Origin: Chloroflexota bacterium
GTDB taxonomy: Bacteria; Chloroflexota; Anaerolineae; Aggregatilineales; Phototrophicaceae
Assembly: GCA_026706395.1 (NCBI GenBank)
Contig: JAPOYU010000115.1
Coordinates: 1 to 5,199 of the forward strand
Direction of reading: 5' to 3'
DNA: 5,199 nt
The notes under the pieces are model-generated. The model was not told where the DNA came from. It ran no database searches and worked only from the letters and a program-made list of their open reading frames with translations. The translations under genes were made by a program, and so were the position numbers. Below, in pieces: positions 1 through 5,199 of the stretch; the stretch's first letter is position 1, and the number at the start of each line of letters is the position of its first letter.

Positions 1-43
1 TGGACGACCAGACGGAGCGATATCAACTCTCATCTGCTAGTAG

Positions 44-138
44 CGGACAAGCCTTGTAGGGGCGACTTATCAAGTCGCCAAAGAATCGGATATCGACAAG
101 CGGGCGACGTGATAAGACGCTCCTACCGGGCCTGTCCG
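44..138. repeat. Long imperfect inverted repeat, GTAGGGGCGAC type
   Basis: The left arm (44-79) and the right arm (103-138) are reverse complements at 30 of 36 positions by my hand alignment, with a 23-base spacer at 80-102. The core GTAGGGGCGACTTATCAAGT on the left pairs with a near-copy on the right. The left arm also contains a small perfect hairpin of its own (61-79). Structure and placement, with no reading frame belonging to it, look like a dispersed intergenic palindromic repeat of the kind common in Chloroflexota and some other phyla. No transposase is attached. The right arm overlaps the open stretch of the next reading frame, so the element may have inserted into or next to that gene. 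Family assignment is an inference; the symmetry itself is seen directly. Confidence 0.75.
61..79. repeat. Perfect 7-bp hairpin inside the left arm of the repeat
   Basis: GGCGACT at 61-67 pairs exactly with AGTCGCC at 73-79 around a five-base loop, TATCA. No run of T follows on either strand, so it does not read as an intrinsic terminator. It looks like a sub-structure of the larger inverted repeat. Confidence 0.7.
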
Positions 139-367
139 TTTCGTTTATTCGCAATCTGATATATCCGGTGAACTGGAACGCGAACTGTTGGCATCTGCAA
201 AGGCGATGTGTGCCTGGCATGAGTGGAAGATTTGGTATCGCGGTAAAGAGACCAGCGCTTTCACTGACGCCTTTGAGAAGAAAGGGCAGGCGTATGTCCG
301 CGGACGATCAGGTAAGTGGCGCCTCGTGTCAAAGGCTAGATCGACGTTGCGGCTGATATGGGAATAG
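116..367 (+). pseudogene. Unrecognised reading frame without a clear start, possibly a 5'-truncated gene
   Basis: This frame is open from just after a TAA at 113-115 to a TAG at 365-367, about 83 codons. The only ATG is internal (206), giving 53 residues beginning MCAWHEWKIWYRGKE. The translation looks protein-like: a charged amphipathic start (SGELERELLASAKAM), then a Trp-rich basic stretch (WHEWKIWYRG, GKWRLVSKARSTLRLIW). The competing frame at 168-356 has a less natural composition. No ribosome binding site is evident before 206, and the 5' end runs into the inverted repeat, so the true N-terminus may have been displaced or removed by that element. I do not recognise the family. It ends 29 bases before the stop of the convergent hemH fragment. 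It may be a gene remnant or a small hypothetical protein. Confidence 0.4.
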
Positions 368-396
368 TTGCGCGCCCGTAATCTGGAAAGACGCGC

Positions 397-633
397 TTAT
401 GGTTCACTAGCTGGAGCAGGAGTTACATTATCAGCGAGCGGTTGCGAGGCTTTGGTGTTGGTCCAAACCAGGGCGTTTCTGCGAACAATATCCGCAAGCG
501 CATCCATAAAGTCGAGATTCGCGTTCAGGCAGAGCGCCAGGTGAAATAACTCCGGACTGCCGCCGCCCTCCGCAAACTGCTCTCGCCCTTCATGCCCCAA
601 TTCATCCAGCGTTTCCAGGCAGTCGGTCACGAA
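397..633 (-). pseudogene. hemH: Ferrochelatase (HemH), C-terminal fragment only
   Basis: Ferrochelatase inserts ferrous iron into protoporphyrin IX to make protoheme, the last step of heme B synthesis. Read on the minus strand from 633, the protein begins FVTDCLETLDELGHEGREQF and continues GGGSPELFHLALCLN, ending at TAA (399-397). This closely resembles the family's C-terminal block, where a conserved PGF is followed by DCLETLEE, then EGREQF and an ALN segment. About 78 residues are present against roughly 320-350 for the whole enzyme. The codon before F is TGA (636-634), exactly where the conserved Pro-Gly should stand, and no ferrochelatase sequence is visible beyond it. Plus-strand permease sequence occupies that place instead. 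The chelating-site histidine and the rest of the catalytic domain are missing, so this piece cannot be active alone. The identification is firm; the cause of truncation (rearrangement or assembly join) is open. Confidence 0.85.
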
Positions 634-823
634 TCAGGGCGCAGCCTTTGGCGAAGAGATTGCGACCGGTCTCGGACTCCAAATAGAAGCGCAGCGCCTT
701 TTTCTGCTCACTATCCGCGTTGCGCTGGCGGCGGTAGCGGTGGCGGTATCGGGCACGGTTGGCTTCGTCGGTCTGGTTGCGCCGCATATCACGCGTCGGC
801 TCACCGGCCCCGCGCATGAGGGC
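632..823 (+). pseudogene. FecCD-family siderophore/cobalamin ABC permease fragment
   Basis: FecCD (BtuC-like) permeases form the membrane channel of ABC importers for ferric siderophores and vitamin B12. The frame reads GAAFGEEIATGLGLQIEAQR, then a hydrophobic helix rich in Ala and Val, then GTVGFVGLVAPHITRRLTGP. It matches two hallmark blocks: the GEExAxxLG segment, and the GxxGFVGLxxPHIxRxLxGxxH signature that includes the loop contacting the ATPase. Only about 60 of the usual 320-350 residues are here, with no start codon, no preceding helices and no C-terminal helices. After GPAHE the frame passes directly into binding-protein sequence. A GTG at 740 can serve as a formal start, but it lies inside the permease helix and is not a natural gene start. 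The frame itself is open back to 545, over the antisense of hemH. Confidence 0.75.
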
Positions 824-1489
824 TTGACCTACGAAGCGATCCTGGCTCTGGAACCCGATCTCATTAGTGCAGTCTATTCGGGCATCACGCAGGAAGAATA
901 CGTCATTCTTGCACAGATTGCGCCGACAATCGCACAGGTTGACGACTATGTTGACTTCGGCATGCCCTGGCAAGAGACGACGATTCTCATTGGACAAGCC
1001 CTTGGCAAATTTGCGGAGGCGGAAGCCTTGGTCGCCGAGGCAGAGGCTATTCGCGCCCATTTGCGTGAACAGTACCCGCAGTTCCAGGGCGCGACGGTAG
1101 CGGTTGCCTACAACTGGGGCGAGACCTACGGCTCTTATACGGCGCAAGACGGTCGCGGACGTTTCTTCACCGATCTTGGCTTTGTCGTGCCTGACGAACA
1201 CAATGAGCTGGCCGGCGATCAGTTCAATTACGCGCTGAGCGAAGAACGCGTCGACCTGCTGAATCAAGACCTGCTGGTTTGCTTTGCGCTGCAATTCTAC
1301 GAAGGGGGATGCGAAGCGGCAATCGAAGCAATCAACACCGATCCCTTGCTGAGCCAGCTATACGTTGTCCAAGACGGCCGGGTCTTCTTCGTCGCCGATG
1401 AATACGATGCGGCGCTGAATTTCGGCACGGTGCTCAGCCTGCAATACATCCTCGAAAACATGGCGCCGGAGATCGCGCAACTCTTGCCG
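824..1489 (+). pseudogene. Ferri-siderophore ABC transporter binding protein, N-terminally truncated (first domain)
   Basis: Proteins of this FepB/FhuD-like class (periplasmic-binding family 2) capture iron-siderophore complexes outside the membrane and hand them to a FecCD permease. The sequence starts at GLTYEAILALEPDLISAVYS, matching the 'xxEAIxALxPDLI' block halfway through the N-lobe, continues with YVILAQIAPTIAQ, then the long inter-lobe helix (QALGKFAEAEALVAEAEAIR). A full C-lobe follows, with GRFFTDLGFVVP, the DLLVCFAL strand, DPLLSQLYVVQDGRVFFV and the closing FGTVLSLQYIL helix. The signal peptide, lipobox cysteine and roughly the first 80-100 residues are absent, replaced by permease sequence in the same frame. 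No stop separates it from the next binding domain. The formal open frame runs from GTG 740 to 1903. Family identification is strong; transport substrate cannot be told from sequence. Confidence 0.8.
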
Positions 1490-2206
1490 CTTGAGTGCGA
1501 GTCTGGCATGCGCGGGGTTGTCGATGCGGTCGGCGCGACGATCCGAGTTCCCGAGGAGCCGCAACGCGTGGTGGCGCGGCAGGAAGGCGATATCGATGGC
1601 TTGCTGGCGCTGGGCGTCGAGCCAATTGGCGCGACCAATGGGCGCGGACAGATGACGCCGCCGCGTTACCTGGATGACTACCTGCCAGAAGATGCCGTAT
1701 CGGTGGGGGCCTTCTTCCGCCCAAACCTGGAAGTCATCCTCGAGTTGGAGCCTGACCTGAACCTCTTCGCCGGTTTCAGCGATCCTGGTTCTCTGGCGCA
1801 GCTGAATGCCATCGCGCCGGTCTGCAACACAGACAGCCACCTTCGCCGAAGACCGGCCCACACAGTTCATACGCGTCGGCGATGCCGTGAATATGGGCGC
1901 TGAAGCCGATGCCTTTGTGGCGGATTATGATGCGCGCGTGGCAGCCCTCGGCGCGAACTTGGGAGACGCGGGCGATGAGATGTTCATCGTCGGTCGCTGG
2001 ACGGCGGAAGGACCGCAGATCATGGCGCCGTCGACTTTCTCCAGCCGCATCCTGATTGATGTAGGCATGCAGCCTCCGGCTGAAATCCCCGAGCTGCAGC
2101 TGGGCCACCCGCACTCTGCGCCGCTCAGCTTGGAATCGGTCGGCGTTATCGATGTCGACTGGGCTTTCTTGGGCACGCTGCAAGGGCAAGGCGATTCGGT
2201 CGAGGC
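1490..2206 (+). pseudogene. Second siderophore-type binding domain, frameshifted and C-terminally cut
   Basis: Directly after the first domain the frame reads CESGMRGVVDAVGATIRVPE, then PQRVVARQEGDIDGLLALGV and EPIGATNGRG, which is the typical start of a mature iron-siderophore binding protein. FRPNLEVILELEPDLNLFAG and LAQLNAIAPV complete the N-lobe. The frame then shifts: the original one runs into CNTDSHLRRR and stops at 1903, while the correct continuation, TATFAEDRPTQFIRVGDAVN, lies in the frame of the ORF 1806-2483. This is a net +1 base (or -2) between about 1820 and 1835. The inter-lobe helix (EADAFVADYDARVAALG) and C-lobe strands (DEMFIVGRW, SSRILIDVGMQPP, GVIDVDWAFLGTLQG) follow. After EALE the expected final strand and helix are missing and unrelated sequence takes over. 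No lipobox or signal sequence precedes it, so it was either the second half of a two-domain protein or a fused neighbour gene. Confidence 0.75.
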
Positions 2207-2483
2207 GCTGGAACTAGAGCTCTGGCCGGAACATGGCTGGGATTGCTTCGACTACGTGAAGGCCAGCGAGGTCGTCGGTCAGGATGCGTCAGACGAATCA
2301 CAATGGGCGGACGCGCGCTTGCGCTATATGGCGACGCCTGAGGGGCTGGAGCGCAGCGTGGAGATCAGCCACCGGATTGAAACGGAACACGCAACCGCGC
2401 TGGATAAGAAGCTCAGCTATCCTCAATATCAGGTGACGCAAAAGAAAGAGTACATTGACCTTGCCTTGCAGGGAGAGCTGTGA
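2207..2483 (+). pseudogene. Unrecognised C-terminal tail joined in frame to the binding domain
   Basis: From about 2207 to the TGA at 2481-2483 the frame encodes some 90 residues unlike the end of any periplasmic binding protein. It opens with LWPEHGWDCFDYVKASEVVG, then reads DASDESQWADARLRYMATPE and GLERSVEISHRIETEHA, and ends YPQYQVTQKKEYIDLALQGEL. It is charged, helical in character and has the look of the authentic C-terminus of a soluble protein, with good codon use and no membrane segment. I cannot name the family. Only its end appears to be present. It terminates 39 bases before the ctaA start, so it may be the remnant of the gene that originally preceded ctaA. The exact boundary is uncertain by about ten codons. 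Confidence 0.45.
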
Positions 2484-2522
2484 CAAAGTATCTAGGTTGA
2501 TTGCCTGCCAACGAAATCATTT

Positions 2523-3460
2523 GTGATGATTGAGCAAAACGCAAGTGCTTCCCGCATATCTGGCTTTGTACTTCTGTCGCTATCTACAGCGGCGCTCACG
2601 CTGGGCTTGATCGTCTTCGGCGCGGTGGTTCGGGTGACGGAATCTGGCTTGGGCTGTGGACCGGACTGGCCCCTTTGCAACGGCACAATCTTCCCGCCGC
2701 TGGATAACATCACCGCCTGGATTGAGTGGCTGCACCGTCTCTTCGCCCTGCTGATTGGATGTTTCGGCTTGGCGACACTGGCTGCTGCCTGGCGTCAATA
2801 TCGCCAGAACAATCGGCGTGTGCTGCAAATCACGGTCGTGGCCGCCATTCTCTTTCTCGTTCAGAGCGCTCTGGGCGCCATCGTTGTCTTCCTGGAGCTG
2901 CCGCCGACATTTGTCACGCTGCACCTGGGCGTTGCCATGCTGCTTCTGTCGGCTCTGCTGGGCGCGGCGGTGCTGGCCTGGCATCGTCCCGCACTAGCGC
3001 GGCGCGCGGATTCAATAGCGGTGCTAGCGGCGGTAAATGCCGCCATGGCATTTGTCGTCATATTGACCGGCGCCTTGGTGCGGGGCAGTGGCGCTACGCT
3101 CGCCTGTACACAGTGGCCGCTTTGCGACAGCGGCACGATTTTGCCCTTTGAGCAGGGCCAGCTGGCGGTCATCAATATGATCCACCGTCTATCGGTGGCA
3201 GCTATGAGCGTTACGCTCCTCATATTGCTGTGGCAAGTCTATCGGCATCGAAGTGAGCCTTTGATTAAGCGGATTGCCTTGGTGCCGTTTTCGTTCACAT
3301 CGTGCAGATTGTAGCCGGTGCGCTGTTTGTTCTGAGCTCAGCCGGCAGAGAATGGGGCGCGATACACGTAGGCTTGGCAGCCGCCGTCTGGGGACTGCTT
3401 GTCATACTCGCGATCATGGGAGGCATGAACAGGCAGCAAGTTGAGATAGATTACCGATGA
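2523..3460 (+). CDS. ctaA: Heme A synthase CtaA/COX15, with a one-base frameshift
   Basis: CtaA oxidises the C8 methyl of heme O to a formyl group, making heme A for cytochrome c oxidase; it is an integral membrane enzyme with two related four-helix halves. The first half shows VRVTESGLGCGPDWPLC and IEWLHR; the second shows LVRGSGATLACTQWPLC and INMIHR. Counting from GTG 2523, the heme-ligand histidines are His71, His134 (TLHLG), His221 and, after correction, His282 (IHVGL), with the conserved Glu68. The cysteine pairs Cys45/52 and Cys195/201 have the same 7 and 6 spacing as in Bacillus CtaA. The raw frame breaks after IAL (about 3281) and stops at 3314. One added G at 3281-3282 gives IALGAVFVHIVQIVAG and a normal 312-residue protein ending at TGA 3458-3460. 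GTG 2523 and ATG 2526 are adjacent possible starts; no strong Shine-Dalgarno is seen. It overlaps ctaB. Confidence 0.93.
3457..3460 (+). promoter_or_regulatory. ATGA start-stop overlap between ctaA and ctaB
   Basis: The ctaB ATG (3457-3459) overlaps the corrected ctaA TGA (3458-3460). Such four-base overlaps normally mean one transcript and translational coupling, which fits two enzymes acting in sequence on the same heme. It also independently supports the ctaA frame correction, because the restored frame stops exactly here. Confidence 0.8.
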
Positions 3461-4370
3461 CTAGAACTTTCCGCAGCAATCTGGCATCTGGCCTCTCACC
3501 ACGACCGTACATCGAGTTGATGAAGCCTCGCATTGTCATATTGCTCGTCTTCACTTGCGTGACCAGCATGATCGTCGCTATCGATTCGTTCCCGCCAGTC
3601 GACGTCGTGTTGCCGACTATTCTAGGGGTGTGCTTTCCGCGGGCGGCGCCAGCGCGATCAATCAGTATCTGGACCGCGAACTCGATGCCAAAATGGCGCG
3701 CACCGCTCGCCGTCCGATACCATCCGGTCGCGTACCGGCGGGGCACGCAATGGCTTTTGGCATGGCTCTCGTTCTTTCTTCGGTGCTGATTCTGGGGCTC
3801 TTTGTCAATTGGCTGGCTGCCGCTCTCGCGCTGGCTGGCGCAATCTACTATGTCGTAATTTACACGCTGATATTGAAGCGCAATAGGGTTGTCAACATTC
3901 TTATCGGCGGCGGCGCTGGCGCCATGCCAGTGCTGGTGGGCTGGGCGGCGGCGAGTGGATCGCTCGAGATGCAGGCCTTCGTCTTGTTCGCCATCGTGTT
4001 TTACTGGACGCCTCCGCATTCCTGGGCGCTGGCGATTCTGGTCAACAAAGATTATGCCGCGGCTGATATCCCCATGATGCCGGTGGCGCGCGGCGAAAGC
4101 CTAACCCGCTTTCAGATCCTGTTCTATTCCATTCAGCTGGTGATCGTCAGCTTGTCACCCGCTGTGCTATTGTGGCTGCCTCAGGCGCCTGTGATGCTGA
4201 ATCGCTTCTACCTGGCGATTGCCACGGTTCTTGGCTTGATACTTGTTGGGCTGGCTGCAAAGCTCATTCGCCGGGCGGATAAAGCAACAGCACGCGTACT
4301 TTACAAGTATTCATCACTGTACCTGGCACTGCTGTTCCTGGCGATGATCTTCGACCGGCTTCTGCTGTAA
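3457..4370 (+). CDS. ctaB: Protoheme IX farnesyltransferase (heme O synthase) CtaB/CyoE, with a one-base frameshift
   Basis: This UbiA-superfamily membrane prenyltransferase attaches the farnesyl group of farnesyl diphosphate to heme B, giving heme O, the substrate of CtaA. The N-terminus has the family's YIELMKPRIV block. The first Asp-rich motif is N69-x3-D73-x3-D77 (NQYLDRELD) followed by MARTARRPIPSG. Later come the KRNRVVNILIGGGAGAMPVL loop, FYWTPPHSWALAI, and the second acidic motif DYAAADIPMMPVARGE, with repeated hydrophobic helices to the end. The raw ATG frame goes wrong at 3631 and ends at 3789, while the rest is read in the frame of 3555-4370. Adding one G to the GGGG run at 3625-3628 yields ILGGVLSAGGASAINQYL and a 304-residue protein, the usual length. 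It is coupled to ctaA upstream and followed 13 bases later by a cytochrome c gene. Confidence 0.93.
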
Positions 4371-4383
4371 GAGTGCGCTTGGC

Positions 4384-4848
4384 GTGCCAGACAACGGCTC
4401 AAAGCGGCGCGGTCCGCAGATAGCGGTTACGATTACCATCGCGCTCCTGATCATCGTCACGAGCGTTTTCGTTGCCGCCTTTGTGGTCACAAGCACGCCC
4501 GAATCGACCGGCTCTCCCGTTATCGACGCGCGCTCCTACACGACCGACGTGGCAGCGGCGCTAGTGGGCGCATCTGCCTCGGAAGGCGAAACGCTGATCG
4601 AGGCTTTTCAATGCATCACCTGCCATGTTCTGGGAGAGGGCCGTATCGCGCCTCTGTTCAATGGCATCGCCGACCGCGCTTCGACGCGACGTCCGCCGCT
4701 GTCGGCAGCGCAATATCTGTACGAATCGATTGTCTCGCCGGGCGCTTATCTGGTGGAAGACTACGCCAATTCCATGCCCGCCAATTTCGCCGAGCGATTG
4801 ACGCAAGCGGAGATCGGGCACATCATCGCCTATTTGCTATCAGCATAA
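4384..4848 (+). CDS. Membrane-anchored monoheme cytochrome c
   Basis: The predicted 154-residue protein has a short basic N-terminus (SKRRG), one hydrophobic helix at about residues 13-35 that would act as an uncleaved anchor, a linker, and a compact class I-like cytochrome c domain. Heme c would attach at C77-I-T-C80-H81, with His81 as one axial ligand; Met131 in the NSMPANF loop is the likely sixth ligand. The C-terminal helix LTQAEIGHIIAYLLSA is typical of the fold. The domain should lie outside the membrane and shuttle electrons, probably to a heme-A cytochrome c oxidase given that the two heme A genes directly precede it. The GTG start at 4384 lies 13 bases after the ctaB stop with only a weak AAGAG upstream. 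It is intact, unlike its neighbours. The exact partner is inferred from context, since no oxidase subunit is in the window. Confidence 0.88.
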   Translation: MPDNGSKRRGPQIAVTITIALLIIVTSVFVAAFVVTSTPESTGSPVIDARSYTTDVAAALVGASASEGETLIEAFQCITCHVLGEGRIAPLFNGIADRASTRRPPLSAAQYLYESIVSPGAYLVEDYANSMPANFAERLTQAEIGHIIAYLLSA

Positions 4849-4868
4849 TGAGGGGCACGCGCTTGCGG

Positions 4869-5081
4869 TCACGGCGCTTTCAGGCGTTCTTTCATCTCCT
4901 TGATGTCGGATTGCATAGAGTGGGCGCCCAACTGCTCTCCGCGTTTACGCGTTTCGAGGATTGACTCATCGATGGTACACAGATGCTACAGTTCTTCCGA
5001 AATACGACCGCAGGTCTGATGGATCGCCATTCGCTGGTAGATGCCGTCTGGCAGATGGGAGCTTAATTGTGGGCGAAACAT
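4869..5081 (-). pseudogene. Possible minus-strand gene end with an in-frame amber stop
   Basis: Read on the minus strand from an ATG at 5081-5079, the frame gives MFRPQLSSHLPDGIYQRMAI, continues HQTCGRISEEL, hits TAG (4988-4986), and goes on in the same frame HLCTIDESILETRKRGEQLG to KEMKERLKAP and TGA at 4871-4869. The 38 residues after the amber codon are rich in charged residues with spaced hydrophobics and could form a coiled coil. A TGA lies three codons before the ATG. It would converge on the cytochrome c gene with a 20-base gap. I do not recognise a family. It may be a decayed gene, a short gene with a sequencing error, or chance; the part at 4869-4985 looks most like coding sequence. 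Confidence 0.3.
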
Positions 5082-5196
5082 GCGACATCAAGGGATACCG
5101 GAATCCGATATCGATTTGTTAGTCTCTGCCTTGGTCAAACTCGTGGACGGCGCAGACGAGTCGGTCAAACAGAAGGCACAATCTAGGAATCCCTAG
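5041..5196 (+). CDS. Short unrecognised plus-strand reading frame
   Basis: An ATG at 5041 (or 5080) opens a frame to TAG at 5194-5196, giving 51 (or 38) residues. The distal part reads GIPESDIDLLVSALVKLVDG followed by ADESVKQKAQSRNP, a natural-looking acidic amphipathic helix. No convincing ribosome binding site precedes either start, and a TAG at 5038-5040 closes the frame upstream. It overlaps the minus-strand candidate by about 40 bases, so both cannot easily be real at full length. I have no family assignment. Confidence 0.25.
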   Translation: MPSGRWELNCGRNMRHQGIPESDIDLLVSALVKLVDGADESVKQKAQSRNP

Positions 5197-5199
5197 TTA

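Noticed and set aside
61..79. Possible intrinsic terminator from the perfect GGCGACT hairpin
   Set aside because: No T tract follows on either strand and it lies inside a larger symmetric repeat.
602..1294. A 230-codon open frame on the minus strand opposite the permease and first binding domain
   Set aside because: It is antisense to clear protein homology, its translation is Arg- and Gln-rich without recognisable motifs, and GC-rich coding DNA often leaves such antisense frames open.
1358..1870. A 170-codon minus-strand frame opposite the tandem binding domains
   Set aside because: It is a shadow of the binding-protein coding frame; no family resemblance and no start signal.
2484..2522. 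A separate promoter for ctaA in the 39-base gap
   Set aside because: No convincing -35/-10 pair or strong Shine-Dalgarno could be picked out by eye; the gap is too short to argue from.
2726..3151. Plus-strand alternative frames within ctaA
   Set aside because: The ctaA frame carries all heme-ligand and cysteine motifs; the alternatives are frame-shifted shadows.
3414..4019. A 201-codon minus-strand frame opposite ctaB
   Set aside because: The plus strand encodes unmistakable CtaB motifs throughout; the antisense product is low-complexity and basic.
4849..4868. Shared bidirectional terminator after the cytochrome c gene
   Set aside because: Only a weak GCGC pairing extends into the neighbouring bases, with no T-rich run on either side.
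5183..5196. Small palindrome CTAGG-AATC-CCTAG at the right edge
   Set aside because: A 5-bp stem at the window edge is too short to support a function.

Overview
The window is a GC-rich, gene-dense bacterial fragment built around iron, heme and respiration. I suspect an aerobic member of the Chloroflexota. That rests only on the family mix, the look of the siderophore-binding proteins and a GTAGGGGCGAC-type intergenic inverted repeat, so it is a weak inference. No rRNA, tRNA, CRISPR array, transposase or replication origin is visible.

Layout. Positions 1-400 hold a 36-bp-arm imperfect inverted repeat (44-138) and an unrecognised reading frame with no obvious start (116-367). From 397 to 633 on the minus strand lies only the C-terminal end of ferrochelatase (hemH). 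It stops abruptly at its conserved DCLETL motif. On its other side, on the plus strand, is a piece of a FecCD-type siderophore permease (about 632-823). That piece runs in frame into a ferri-siderophore binding protein lacking most of its N-lobe (824-1489). This in turn runs without a stop into a second, FhuD/FepB-like binding domain (1490-2206), which carries a frameshift near 1820-1835 and loses its C-terminal end to an unrecognised tail (2207-2483). The left half is therefore a mosaic of gene pieces, produced either by genuine deletion and rearrangement or by misassembly.

The right half is a coherent plus-strand operon. ctaA (heme A synthase, 2523-3460) overlaps ctaB/cyoE (heme O synthase, 3457-4370) by the bases ATGA, and a membrane-anchored monoheme cytochrome c follows (4384-4848). 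CtaB farnesylates heme B to heme O, CtaA oxidises heme O to heme A, and the cytochrome c probably passes electrons towards a heme-A-containing cytochrome c oxidase. Both ctaA and ctaB are broken by an apparent loss of one G inside a short G run. In each case restoring a single G rebuilds a perfect family sequence, so sequencing error or very recent decay is likely.

The last 350 bases (4849-5199) hold a possible minus-strand gene end with an in-frame amber stop (4869-5081) and a short plus-strand frame (5041-5196). I recognise neither. I see no clear new biological system. The most noteworthy points are the chain of gene joins at 630-2210, the tandem binding-protein fusion and the paired G-run frameshifts.
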